64,000 bases of DNA from contig JAFJTR010000007.1 of assembly GCA_022559985.1 (NCBI GenBank), positions 682,001 to 746,000 of the forward strand, written 5' to 3'. Under the pieces are notes generated by a model. It did not search any database and was not told the DNA's origin. It saw nothing but the letters and a program-made list of their open reading frames with translations. The DNA comes from Parastagonospora avenae f. sp. tritici 18332-5. Its lineage: Eukaryota > Ascomycota > Dothideomycetes > Pleosporales > Phaeosphaeriaceae. Positions 1 to 11,576 of the stretch are shown here, piece by piece. Within the stretch, counting starts at the first letter, position 1; every line of letters starts with the position of its first letter. The translations under genes were made by a program, and so were the position numbers.

Positions 1-59
1 CCTCAACACTTCATTTTGTGTAATATTTTGCCCAATTCCACCGTGCTAAATGTTCTTAC

Positions 60-285
60 CTCGCAAATGTCCACACTTCTCCAAGTGGTTTACACCCTCC
101 CTCCGGTAACACTTGCCCATCTCGTCCCTCACCAACCGCGCCATCATGCTCTTGACCCACTGCTCCCTGATGATAGCATCCTGTGCGGCCTTGAGAGCTA
201 CGTTGTCTTCGTAGTCAACGCCTTCGAAGGTGGGAGCGACCTTGGGCTTCTTTGCGAGAAAGAGTTCAGACTCGGGTGTCGGCAT
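60..285 (-). CDS. Complex I 12 kDa accessory subunit, first exon (partial)
   Basis: First coding exon of the small membrane-arm accessory subunit of mitochondrial NADH:ubiquinone oxidoreductase (N. crassa NUO-12.3 family, related to animal NDUFB10). Translation starts at the ATG ending at 285 (MPTPESELFLAKKPKVAP) and continues through the conserved blocks QDAIIREQWVKSMMARL and CYRREGVNHLEKCGHLR, which hold the family Cys residues. A GTAAGA donor follows base 60, after 75 codons plus one base. The remaining exon(s) are at or beyond the left edge, and I could not place an acceptor in the last 59 bases. Family assignment is by recognition of these blocks and is firm; only the 5' part is visible. 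Confidence 0.85.
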
Positions 286-776
286 CGCGGCGGTAGTGGG
301 CGCGGTGCGCAGTCGAATTTATGTACGGAGGTGTAAGGATCGACTGCGACAGTCCTGGCAGGTCAATTGGTGGCGTGTGGGGTGCGAGGCGGACGTGTGG
401 TTGCTGGTGATGCGGTTCGGCGATCACTCAGCACTGCGAGGCCGAGCTGCGATAGCTCTGATGGCACGTGACTTGGCCATTCTCAATGCATCGGTGTACC
501 CCTACACACTCATTCATTACTCATATTTTATGTCAATTAGTTGAATAACATATCATGTAAGATGAAGTCACAGTTTGTGCATCACCGCAGACAAGCTTCT
601 GCACATTGTAAAACCCGCAGAAACATTCATAGTACAGTAACTCGAACACACATCCTCTAGCAAGAACTACTTAAATCCTTTTCCAGACGCGCATACTCAA
701 ATCTTCGCTTCTTACCCAAGTCCCACTGCCCCTCCTTAAACTTCCTCCCAACCTCCCTCCACTTCCAGTCCTTCCA
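286..776. other. Intergenic, upstream of the complex I gene
   Basis: About 490 bases between the start of the complex I gene and the end of the next minus-strand gene. It contains the complex I promoter and the 3' region of the neighbour. I see no coding-like frame, RNA gene or repeat. Confidence 0.5.
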
Positions 777-1331
777 CTATCCAGACTTCTTCCATCCCTC
801 CATCCACTTCGATCCGACCGCCCAAACTCCACTATCCACCTTCGGCGCCTTGTCTGCCCTGCCCTGAAAAATCATTTCCTCGCTCTGGCGCTTCGCTGGC
901 TGCTTTTTCGGCGTGCGCGTAATCGTATGAACTTCGGGCATCGATCCGAGCGCTCGTAGTCGCTTGTCTCTGGCGCGGATGCATGCGGCGCATTGGGTTT
1001 CGATGTTGCGGGTGTACAGTGGGTGGGTGAGACCTACTTCGCATGGCTGAAGGTTAGGGTTGCGAGATGCGGGTATTATGATTCTCTTCTTTCCAGGGTC
1101 TGTCTCTGTTGGTGGTTGCGAAGGTAGTTGAGAATTTCGTTTTGGATGTGATCCAGCCTCGAGATCTAGTACAACGCCAGTGGTCTTGGTGACTATGTCC
1201 TTGGGCGATTCAGAAGTGGTTTGTGTTTCTGTGTTATCGGCACTCTTTGCGTTCTCGCAGTACCTAACCGGCGTCGAGGAGTAGCTCGTGTGACCGCAGC
1301 CCTGGAATTTGAAATAACGATAGTAGCACAT
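777..1331 (-). CDS. Hypothetical protein with N-terminal Cys/His motif
   Basis: Uninterrupted 184-codon frame from an ATG at 1331. The N terminus, MCYYRYFKFQGCGHTSYSS, then RYCENA, resembles a class of small ascomycete proteins opening with a Cys-rich tyrosine-containing motif that may bind metal. The middle is polar and disordered. A second Cys pair (CAACIRARDKRLRAL) lies at about residues 113-127, and the C terminus is basic, ending in VWAVGSKWMEGWKKSG. It has no signal peptide or membrane segment. I do not recognise a named family and propose no function. The frame is polar and has paired cysteines, which favours a real gene, but an extra intron cannot be excluded. Confidence 0.55.
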   Translation of the reverse strand: MCYYRYFKFQGCGHTSYSSTPVRYCENAKSADNTETQTTSESPKDIVTKTTGVVLDLEAGSHPKRNSQLPSQPPTETDPGKKRIIIPASRNPNLQPCEVGLTHPLYTRNIETQCAACIRARDKRLRALGSMPEVHTITRTPKKQPAKRQSEEMIFQGRADKAPKVDSGVWAVGSKWMEGWKKSG

Positions 1332-1775
1332 GTTGAGCGAAGGTGTTTGTTTGATGATACATTAGCGACGTGCGAAAGGGTTTTTCGAAAAGCGAAAGGT
1401 GTCGCAGACGTTGTGAGAGCGAAAGATTCGAGGGCAGCGAAAGAGCTTCGTTCCTTGGTTGAGGTTGCCCTTTGTTCCAAGGTTAGCTTCTCACTTATAA
1501 AGCAAAGGAAAAGGGACAGGTGGAAAGAAGAATGCGTGGTGACTTCTAAATTTGTGATGCGCGCGTCTGATGACTGCGGCTGTGGTGACTATTACAGTTG
1601 TCGCGGGTCCCCGTGCGCACCCGTGTGGTAATCTCCAACGTGGTCTGACTTGGATGCTCCATGTCTATTTTTCGCATTAATAAATGTGTACTTGTGAATG
1701 ATAGGGTATCGATACAAGAATAGAAGTGTGCTAAAAAGACGCCCGCTAAATGCATTGACACGCCATGAAACAGTA
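1332..1775. other. Intergenic
   Basis: About 440 bases between two minus-strand genes: promoter of the small hypothetical gene and 3' flank of the MFS transporter. I see nothing else. Confidence 0.5.
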
Positions 1776-4021
1776 TCAGGCTTTGCTGTCAATACCCTCA
1801 CCTGAGGCAGCCGTGACTCCATCTGCCTGAGTCTCCGCATCTACAGGCAGCGAACCCTTGCTCGCTCTTTTTCTTCTCCTTTCTGCGCGCTCCGCGTCTC
1901 TCTCAACTTTCTTCTGCTTTTCTACGTCCAGACCAGTTTTGGTCTCTTCGTGTTGCTTGTCAAGCGTGTTCTTACCAATGAGAAAACTAACACCGAGACC
2001 AGCTGCGGCGAACGCGACGTACAGATACCACATCGTGCTCAGTGAGCTGGAAAATGCTTGTCGCGCCGCGAACTTTTGGTCCTCGGGAAGGCTTTGGATC
2101 AGGCCAACGTTGGCTCCGGCGGCTCCACCTCCGAATGATGATGCCCTCTCAGGCCCAAGGGTTGCAGCAAGTTGTGCTTGCTTCGACTTCATCTCGTTCT
2201 GGAAGATAACAGAACCGACAACGACGGAGATAGCAGACCCGATGTTACGCGTAAAACCAAAGGTAGCGGTTGCAGTAGCGATATCGCGTTTCTATAAGAA
2301 TGGTTAGCTATGCCACGAAAAGTATAGGCGAATATCGATAATGCAGCTCGGAGGTCGAGCCGCAGCGCCCCAAAAGCAGCTGTGCTTTGTGTGCATAGGT
2401 CGCTTCAACGGTTGCAGTAGTTCTCTGAAGAGTACCCAAAATGCTGGAGCACCATACTCTCTTATCGCATGCGACCGATCGCCGATTTCGACATCCCGCG
2501 CATACCGAACACCACAATAAAAGAGGCTCGACTTACTGGTACAAGGCTCTGCAGAGCGATAAGAGGACTCTGGAAGTTTGGTCCAACACCAATTCCAGCA
2601 ATGATCTGGTAGATAATGATCTTGGCCCATGACGAATTGACATCGAAATCGATAAACAGACCGAATCCAAGAGTCATCATAGCCATGCCGAACCAAATCA
2701 AGGGAAGGTATTGTCCGGTCTTCTTGATAAAAATTCCAGTGAACATTGACATGAACGATAGCGCTACTGCTTGAGGAAGCAGATAGACGCCAGAAAGGAT
2801 AGGCGTTGCTCCTAATACGGCTTGGAAGTAGAGTGGGAGGAAATAGTTCCCGGCGATGAAGACGAAAGCGTGGAAGAAGCACGTGCTGAGGGCCGCCAAA
2901 TTGGATCGCTTGGAGAACAGGTCGAGTGGCATCAAAGGGTAAGGCGCAACTCTCCACTCAATGAGGAAGAAAACTCCCACGACCACAACCCCAAAAACGA
3001 TAAGGCAGACAACAGTGGCCGAGCTCCAAGGGTACGTGATGCCGCCGAATTCCAGTCCGAGTAGGACCATGATTACACCACCGACCATAGTTAGGGACCC
3101 AAGCCAGTCGACAGCTTTTAGCCCCTCGCGCAAGGGCGTCTTTGGTGTTTGAATGTCAAGGAACAGCAAGATGATGATGAAAGCTACGCCATCGAATGGT
3201 AGATTAATGTAGAAGCACCATCTAGATATATTAGCACGAATCGATGACAGAGTGATGAATTGTATACCTCCAGGACACCTTCTGGGTGAACACGCCTCCC
3301 ACGACCGGACCCAGTGAAGAAGCAAGAGCCCACACGCCTCCGATCATACCAAAGTACATTCCACGATCGCGGACGGAGAACAGATCGGAGATGGCAATAT
3401 TCACTAACGTGATCAAACCTCCACCGCCAATGCCTTGAATTGCCCTAGCTGCAATGAGCATATCCATATTGACCGACACTCCGGCAAGCAACGAGCCCAC
3501 AAAGAAGATGGCATTAGTGACCAGCAAGATGGGTTTCCTTCCAAAGATATCCGACACCTTGCCCCAGATAGGCGTTGAAGCACTCTGCGCAATGAGGTAT
3601 GCAGTACCAATCCATGTGTATCCCGAGGCAGAGTTGAATTCGGCGGTGATGGTCGGTAGGGCGGTCGTAACGATCGTTATATCAAGAGCTCTGTACTGAT
3701 GTCAGACCTAGTAATGTTGTATTGTAAAGCTTTTGCTTACACGAGGAGGACGGCGACGGCCAGCGAGGCCATGATGAGTCCAATCTTCAGCTTGCTGCGC
3801 TGGGGTTGCTCGGCTGGCGCTGCAGTCGCGTCGGTAGGGACACTGTCGCCGTCGTGCTTTTCTCCATTTGCAGCTTGAACTGTGTGTCCATTGCCGTCTC
3901 TTTCCATTACGCTGCTGTCGCTCGATGGTGGTGGTGCGACATCGCCGTCCTTGTGCGGCGCGCCTAACATAGGCGCGTCAACTGGTTGTGAACCAGGCGT
4001 CTTTTCGTGTGTCGAATTCAT
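1776..4021 (-). CDS. MFS multidrug-type transporter, 14-TM DHA2 family
   Basis: Four exons, complement join 1776..2291, 2537..3221, 3268..3690, 3741..4021, giving 634 aa. It is a plasma-membrane-type major facilitator of the drug:H+ antiporter (DHA2) class, whose fungal members export toxins or drugs. The N-terminal 90 residues are a hydrophilic cytosolic tail. Exon 2 holds motif A, WGKVSDIFGRKPILL, and motif C, LGPVVGG. VSWRWCFYINLPFDG is the classic DHA2 signature and spans the second splice. The C-terminal tail is Lys/Arg/Glu-rich (EKQKKVERDAERAERRRKR). Introns 1 and 2 are 50 and 46 nt; intron 3 is 245 nt, long for this genome, but LQSLVP joins KRDIATATATFGFTRN in phase, so no exon is missing. 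The substrate cannot be read from sequence, and no biosynthetic cluster is adjacent. Confidence 0.9.
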
Positions 4022-6240
4022 AGTCGGCCACTGTTGAATTTACAGTGTGTAAAGGAAAGGACAGAGGCAATATCACATAGTTGAGGCGAAACAGCGTTGA
4101 CGTCAATCAAAAAGTTGTACAGGCCTCCATGTCGCGTCGGAGGATATGGGCGACCGACATTTGTGCTAGCGATCGGGGTCGAGATCACGAGTTCGGACGC
4201 CACGGGACCCGCACGAGTGCCTTACCAATACATACCTATCTATGTGTGTAGATGCTCTGTCTTTAGAACAGCAGTGTCATGATTCACGATGGGACCAGAA
4301 TTCGTTATCAGCGCGCAAAAACGATTGTCCGAGATTTGGACACGTCTCGGCTGTCCAATTGCGACAGCTGTCAGCATGCGCGACACTTGCGTGTTTGTAT
4401 GGACCGATGAACGCTCGCCATGTGCGATGGGGCTTGCGACAGCTATGTTGATCGGCTCAAGTCTGGGACCGCGAATATGCAGCCTCAGGGTTGGGAATCT
4501 GGTGATAGTCGGGAGCTATCGGGCTGCTCAGGGTACACCATCAAGCTTCGCTTGGAAAGGATATTGACTTCCGTTACCCGTGCCGTTGCAGATGACCTAC
4601 CTGAATGCAGACACTGGCCTGGAGCATAGAGTGGACCGGCCGGACCCCCGTAACGAAGCGAAGAAGCGTGGTTTACCAAAATTAGGAACAGATATGAGGG
4701 GAATGAATGTCGTCTTGTTGAACCCCGTCTCCACAGCACCGCGTTGCGTGCTAGCAGGATGCGTTCCATCATCATGGTTTTCATTGTATACGACAGCAAG
4801 CCCACTTATGTGCTGCAACATGGCGCCTCGGTACCATGGAAAGTTAGGCCTCCAGAGTCCATGGTGCCTCCTGGAGCGGCTGAGGGAATAGATCAGGTCG
4901 AGATGACGGTTTCGACTCTATTTTAGCAGACCTGTCGTCCGGAAGCACATTTAAGTACATTCCTGTTCCATGAGTCTCAATACCACGCAAGAGTCAATGC
5001 CCCTCCTTCCCCAGACGGCAGTCGCATCAGTGGCTGTTGGGATGCATGGACCGCAGATGTTGACAGCTGCTGACCGATCGTACGGCACCTCCACATGTTC
5101 TTCAGGGCCGCGAGCAGGCATGGGGTGGAGGAGCAGCAGTTTGCAGAGTGCACAATGCCGTCATGGCACTTCTTCCAGTGTGGGTGTTGTTGTGGTTGAG
5201 AAGCTAAGTTGGGGCTAGTATATTCTCGCAGGGCAGGCGTGCCTATGGGATGCTTCCCACGGCAGGCGTTATCATCGCAGCCTTGGCCTCGACCAGACTT
5301 TATTTAACGTTTGAGCTTCTATCGGTCGGAATCTCTGCGAATGCGTCTGCACGCATTCCCCCGCATTTGACGGTTGAGACGCAATGCAGTCAGCGCGCAC
5401 GTCGAGCAAAGCCACCCAGCCTCTGGCGGCATTCTCCCTGTCGCGCAATCAATTGATCCCCCAAGAGACCGAAGCCACGTGAGGAGGCGATCGCAGTGGT
5501 CTAGGCTCGTAGCTTCCAAGGTTCTTTCTGTTGGGGCTGCATGCCGATCAACCGACGCAGGCCCTGGAGGCGCCCGATAGCCTTGGACCGGGACGTTCAT
5601 TGTCGCCAACGGACGCGCAGCAGGTGTGGGTCTGTCGACGAAAGAGGACAGCCGCTCAACGTTGAATTCTTGCGAGTTGCGCGAGGTGACGTTCACGGTG
5701 CACGCGGCCGGGAGGCCATCCAGACGGCGCGCAACAGCAAATCAGTGTCGGTGAGTGAGGAGAAATGGCGCGGAGACCGGATGCAAGCATCTGGCGCCTT
5801 TAACTTTTGGCCCGAGTCGCTAGCTTGGGTGCCGTTGTGAAGAGTTTGGCGGGGACGGACTGCGCACAGACGCGAATTGCCTAGTCCAGAAGTGCGTGCA
5901 CTCCAGGGTTTCGAAGCTTTCAATTTGCCTTTCATTCCTGGGTTTGCTCCTGCACTTGCTTTCCGCCCGCAACGATACCCTTATACCGTCGAGCTCGGCC
6001 GCCGTCACCGCCCTTACTGTGTTTGCCGCGCCTGCATTCTCCATCCGCCTCATCCACAACAAGTAGACCACCCCCGCGCCCCCATCACCCCCATCACCCG
6101 CAACAATTGCGACCGCCACAACCACGCATGTCGAGACCCAGTGGCCGCCCAAACACAGTGGAGGGAGCCTCGCCGCAGAGCGCCACGGTCGACGTCTTCC
6201 TGTGATTGATAGTGAGGCATTGAGCCGCTGCCCCGACGCA
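4022..6240. other. Long intergenic region without a supported gene
   Basis: About 2.2 kb between the divergent starts of the MFS transporter and the Reg1-like gene. All frames are short and without recognisable domains. The last 250 bases, before 6241, are pyrimidine-rich with a short CCCCCAT/CACCC repetition near 6075-6100, typical of a fungal promoter and 5' UTR. I see no tRNA or repeat family. Confidence 0.5.
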
Positions 6241-8017
6241 ATGGCTCAGGTGCTCTCGTCGCGGCCCGAGGGCTCGCCGTTCCACTCCGCTATGCGCTCG
6301 CCATCCTCGTCCTCTCTCTTCGGAGACAGTTACGCCCTCCGCAGGAACCAGAACTCGCTGCCCGACCTCCGCATACACTCTCCCAGCTCCTCGCGCACAT
6401 CCTCGCTCCGATCCACCCCGTCCAGCAGCCTGTCGCTCGACACCAGGTCCGACGAATCCAGCAGCGAAGACGACAGCCTGTGTCTCCCCAACTACGGCTC
6501 TGCAGGGCGCTACCGAAAGCCAACCACCTACCAGATCGAGCCTGCGAGTCTCGCGCCTACTGCATACCTGCCGCGCACACCTTCACCCTCGCCCGTAGAT
6601 GCATTCTCCTCAGATACCCCTTTGACGACACCTGATCCCCTTCCCATGTCCGAGGATGACACGGCAGTGCGGAAGGAGCCCTCGCACCACGTCGACTACC
6701 TGTCCTACGATTGGCGCGAGGAGGATATTTGGTCCTCATGGCGGCACATCGTCGAGCACCGCAGCATCTACGGCGAGCGGTCAAGGCTAGAAAACGCATC
6801 GTGGCGAACGTGGGCCAAGTCCCAGTTTAAATTGAAGACGGTGTCCCCCGAGACGCTCAATTGGTGAGTGCCATCTGACTCGATCGGGACCCCTGTCAAT
6901 TTTGCCGATCAACCCCATCCGTGCACGCAATTTCTTGGTTTTCCTTACGAATCACACTAACGCGCCCCTTAGGCTGAAGGACGTCGACGTGACCTGGCTT
7001 TATGGCCCAATGCAACCGGCATCCAACAGGTTCAGCTCACAGCAGAATTCTGAGCCCGCGAGCCGGTTGTCAAAAACAAATTCTTTTGTCCATGGCGTCA
7101 AGAAGCCAATCCTCAAGAAGCGGAGCATGTCCGAGGCGATGCTGCAAAAGTCACTATCGTCGTCATCGCTCGTAAAACAGGCTGCCGAGTCGATCCAGGC
7201 ACAGCAAACCACTGGTGTGACGTTGGATCTGCGAAAGCCACGACCAATTATCGGTAGGGTGACGCCCGACTTTCCAACATCATCGACCACGTCGCGCGGA
7301 ACCTTCTGGGAACCGACTGACTATTTCTCTTCCAAGTCGACGTCAGGTCTGCATACACCTAGCGAAGGCGAGAAGAGGCACATTCGCTTCGACGACAAGG
7401 TCGAGCAGTGCATCGCACTAGAGTGCAAAGAGGGAGACGACGATGAAGAAGATTTCAACCGCAATCCCTGGGCAAAGGATGATGAAGACTCGTCTTCCGA
7501 CGAGGGAGTTGTGATGATGAAACGTGCACGTCGCCGGAAGCCTATGTCTCGAACCAATTCGAAGACCAACGTCAGCACCACCGACAACAAGACGATTGCA
7601 AAACTGCCGTCCACTACACTAAAGTACAGGACCGACTCTCCAGATGTCACGGCAGAATCGAAAGCACAGTCCGCTTTCTGGAAGTCAAGTAGACTGTCCC
7701 CATCACCGTCGTCAGAGACTCTTAAACCATCATGTCCCTCGAGGAACTTTCTCCTCGCAGAGGACGATGACGAAGAGAGCGACGATTACTTCCATTCATC
7801 GGAAGAACGACCCAGCACCCCAACGGCGGCAAACCCATATGCGGACCGCAGGGGAGCTGGAGGACTTCGACGAACTGAGTCAGGCATGTTTATGCCATTT
7901 GAAGAAAACGAGGAGGAGCTCCCACCGCCCGGCTTTATTGGCAAAATAGTCGACACAGTCAACACCGCGCGAGACATTGCGACAGTAGTATGGAACGCCG
8001 GGTGGGGAGGAGAATAG
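6241..8017 (+). CDS. Reg1-like protein phosphatase 1 regulatory subunit (DUF1752)
   Basis: Two exons, 6241..6863 and 6973..8017, 555 aa, with a 109-nt intron. Start chosen at the first ATG (MAQVLSSRPEGSPFH). After a Ser/Pro-rich N terminus comes the AreA GATA-like DUF1752 block, about residues 160-215: DYLSYDWREEDIWSSWR, SRLENASWRTWAKS, then LKDVDVTWLYGPM across the splice. Further on lies RHIRFDDKVEQCIAL, which matches the PP1-docking region of yeast Reg1 (IHF-type RVxF motif). Yeast Reg1 targets Glc7 to Snf1 and so controls glucose repression; that role is inferred here by homology. The remainder is acidic and Ser-rich. The C terminus ends with a hydrophobic stretch near VDTVNTARDIATVVWNAGW, also common in this family. 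Confidence 0.85.
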
Positions 8018-8967
8018 AGCATCATTACTAGCGATGGCGTTAACTTGGGCTGGATGTACCATGGAAACGGATTGGGAAAACTGCTTATATGGGATACATA
8101 TTCTTGCTTCACAGCATCCGATCGATCTGGCGCGGTGTTCTGAGCAACGGCTCTGGTTAGAGCCTTACTTGCATTTGCGACCTGGTGGGGCTATGGTTAT
8201 GGTCCTGTCTCGCAACAGTAATACAAACATACATTATTCGTCACACCCGTGCCACATGACGTGCTGTCACAATAGCGCCCTGTCAAACATGTGCGGTTCC
8301 CTTGTGGTTCATGGGTTGACCCCATATCTGGTGAGCCACGACGGACGGTTCAGCGGGGAATACCGACAGACGAACCAAACTTTGTGAAGCTCTAACCACG
8401 GCATCCTTGGTACCCGTGGACTGAAATTACACGTCCGTCACGTGCCCTCTTGCATGAATGTGACCATATATATGGTGCGTGCTGATATCAAGTTCACGCT
8501 GTCTCAAACATGGGTGACGATGAGAGTTGATACTGTGTAAATGCTAAATAAGACCACTCTTAGCGAGACTGCTAGGTTACGCTGCGGGGAAGCTCTAAGC
8601 AAGGCGGAGGCATGCTTCTTGTGGAGGCGCGACGCCAATGTGAAGGGAACTGCCGGCTGCGCGCCTCGCATTATGCGCTGCAATCAAAGCGCGGAAGTGA
8701 ATTGGCCAGCTGTCCGTTCGGTGAAAGCAGAAAGTAGTTCTCGAAAGATCCACGAAGCTGTGCTCGGATGCTTGCACGGTGCTGGGGTCTGACCAATAGC
8801 GGTTCGGCAGGTGAGAGCTTGGGGCCCGCCTTCCAAGTTGACACGTTCGCAGCTTCCTGCCCGCCTTTATTTATCAAGAGCAACGCCCCAACTTCGTCGG
8901 CCAATCTCTCTTCAACTTTTTGCCATTCATCAAGTTCGCTGCTCTCCATTGACAGCAGGCAAGCACA
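8018..8967. other. Intergenic, calnexin promoter region
   Basis: About 950 bases. A TATA-like run (CATATATATGG) occurs near 8465, and AT-rich sequence near 8870 precedes the calnexin ATG by about 100 bases. I see no coding evidence or RNA gene. Confidence 0.45.
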
Positions 8968-10827
8968 ATGCGTCTTGCAATTGGTGCCACTTACGCGCTC
9001 GCTGCCGCCGTCGTGCGTGCGGACGATGCCAGTGCTGCCGAGGCCGAATCATCAACATCGACCTCTGTAGCCAAGCCTACCTTCACCGTGAGTATTTGCG
9101 GCATCTCATCTGCTGGATTGCAGCTAACAGCGACCTCCAGCCCACCAAGCTCAAGGCGCCATTCCTCGAGCAGTTCACAGACGACTGGGAGGACCGATGG
9201 AAGCCTTCGCACGCAAAGAAGGATGTCAAGGCCGATGACGAGGAATGGGCATACGTTGGAACCTGGTCCGTTGAGGAGCCTTCCGTGCTCAAGGGCATGG
9301 AGGGTGACAAGGGCCTGGTTATCAAGGACAAGGCTGCTCACCACGCCATCTCCGCCAAATTCCCCAAGGCGATTGACAACAAGGACAACACGCTTGTTGT
9401 TCAGTACGAAGTCAAGCTCCAGGGTAAGTGACTTGAGCCCGGCTTCTTGCAACAACTCTTGCTTACATGTTTACAGATGGCCTGGAATGTGGTGGTGCGT
9501 ACATGAAGCTGCTTCAGGACAACGCGGCACTCCACGCCGAAGAGTTCTCCAACGCTTCCCCTTACATCATCATGTTCGGTCCCGACAAGTGCGGTGCTAC
9601 CAACAAGGTGCACTTCATTTTCCGACACAAGAATCCCAAGACGGGCGAGTACGAGGAGAAGCATCTCAAGAACCCTCCCATGGCCCGCATCGTCAAGACC
9701 ACGAGCCTCTACACCCTGATCGTCAAGCCCGACAACAGCTTCGAGATCAAGATTGACGGCGAGTCTACCCGCAACGGTACCCTCCTCGAAGACTTCACTC
9801 CCTCCGTCAACCCGGAGAAGGAGATCGACGACCCCAACGACAAGAAGCCCGAAGACTGGGTTGACGATGCCCGCATTGCGGACCCTGACGCGAAGAAGCC
9901 CGAAGACTGGGACGAGGACGCGCCCTTCGAGATTGTCGACGATGAGGCTACCAAGCCTGAAGACTGGCTTGAGGATGAGCCTGCCACCATCCCCGATCCG
10001 GAGGCTGAGAAGCCCGAGGACTGGGATGACGAGGAGGATGGCGACTGGATCGCACCCACTGTTCCCAACCCCAAGTGCGAGGAAGCCTCTGGCTGCGGCA
10101 AGTGGGAGCCCCCGATGAAGAAGAACCCTGCCTGGAAGGGCAAGTGGACCCCTGAGTTCATCGACAACCCGGCCTACAAGGGTGTCTGGGCTCCCCAGAA
10201 GATTGCCAACCCTGACTACTTTGAGGACACCACCCCGGCCAAGTTCGAGCCCATTGGCGCTGTAAGTTTTGCCACTCTCCAAACTCGATGCCATAATTAA
10301 CAAATCTGTAGATTGGTTTTGAAATCTGGACCATGCAGAAAGACATCCTTTTCGACAATATCTACATTGGTCACTCGATTGACGACGCTGAGAAGCTCAA
10401 GGCCGAGACCTTCGACGCCAAGCACGCCGCTGAGAAGGCTGATGAGGAGGCCAACAAACCCAAGGTTGAAGACTCTCCCAAGTCGCCCTCTGACCTCGTG
10501 TTCAAGGACGACCCTGTCCGCTACGTTAAGGAGAAGACCGCTCTTTTCGTTGAGATTGCCAAGCGTGACCCTGTCGAGGCGATCAAGTTCGTTCCTGAGG
10601 TTGCTGGTGGTCTTGGTGTCATCGCTGTGACCATCTTCGCTCTTCTTGCATCCCTTGTTCTCGGCTCTGGTGCTGCTCCCTCCAAGGAGCAAGTCAAGGC
10701 CCAGGCTGCCAAGGCCAAGGGCGCCGCTGTTGACGCGAAGGACAAGGCCGCTGCGGCTGTTGCCACTGGAGCTGAGAAGGCACAGGCTGAGGTCAACAAG
10801 CGTACTACACGCTCCAACGCCTCATAG
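8968..10827 (+). CDS. Calnexin, ER lectin chaperone
   Basis: Four exons, 8968..9087, 9141..9423, 9477..10261, 10312..10827, 567 aa. It is an ER membrane chaperone that binds monoglucosylated N-glycans. The start MRLAIGATYALAAAVVRA is a signal peptide. The lectin domain contains DGLECGGAYMKLL, FGPDKCGATNKVHFIF and the calreticulin-family Cys pair. The proline-rich P domain has four KPEDW repeats (about residues 255-330), followed by GxW-type repeats (GKWEPPMKKNPAWKGKW, PAYKGVWAPQKIANPDY). IGFEIWTMQKDILFDNIYIG closes the lectin fold. A single transmembrane helix (GGLGVIAVTIFALLASLVLG) is followed by an Ala/Lys-rich cytosolic tail. All three introns are canonical and preserve frame. Identification is certain. 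Confidence 0.97.
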
Positions 10828-11576
10828 GTGAAGTCCGGGTCAGACAAGGCACGTAACGCGCTAGATTAGACTGTCGGCGAAGGATTAAAAAAGGCTCCAG
10901 ACGGGCTTGGTCTTGGAGAATCCCAAATTCCACATTCTTGGATTTTTTACTTTAGCTTTATATTGGCCTAAGAGGACGGCTCTACGTGTGTATCATAGTC
11001 ATTGTTTTTGCCGGATGAGAAATGGAATAAACTTGGGCAAAAGCTCAGGTAAATTGACACCTTCCGTCCAACTGCTCCTAATACTATTTGCTCACCATGA
11101 ACTCGTTATGAAAGCCTTAAAATGCAGACAGGCAGAAAATGCGTCTACAAGCGTTCTCTGTATGCTTCTATCTCGGCTCCTATGTTTCAAAGTCTTGAGA
11201 GGTAGACATAGGAGTTGCATTCAATGAGCACGATTTGTTTGAGCTCGGATGCTCATGAGAGCCGCCGGGCAATGGATGCACATTGTAAACGCCGTAAACG
11301 CCGCAAACGCATGGTATCGAAATGCGGGATAAGCATCCCCTTCAGCCTCGGATATCCGCATATCAACGGCGGGGCCCCATCTTCGAGCTTCGGCCAGTCG
11401 AAACAAGGGAATCCGGGAACAGTTTCCCTGGTTCAGCCGTGAGCTTCAATTTGTCTTTACGTGGCTAATTCCCCTTCCTCATTCGCATAGTTTCTGAATA
11501 AACTTCTCGCTGCTCGCTCACCGCAGCTGCTGCTCCTCTCCCCACATCCTCCCCTCGGCAATTGCCCTGCGCCAAT
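10828..11576. other. Intergenic
   Basis: About 750 bases: calnexin 3' region and the promoter of the dehydrogenase gene. The last 100 bases are CT-rich. I see nothing else. Confidence 0.5.

Noticed and set aside
1776..4021. Secondary-metabolite cluster around the MFS transporter
   Set aside because: Neighbours are a complex I subunit, a small unknown gene and a Reg1-like regulator; no backbone enzyme is present.
9401..10303. 300-codon minus-strand frame
   Set aside because: Antisense shadow of calnexin exons 2-3; the calnexin reading is conclusive.
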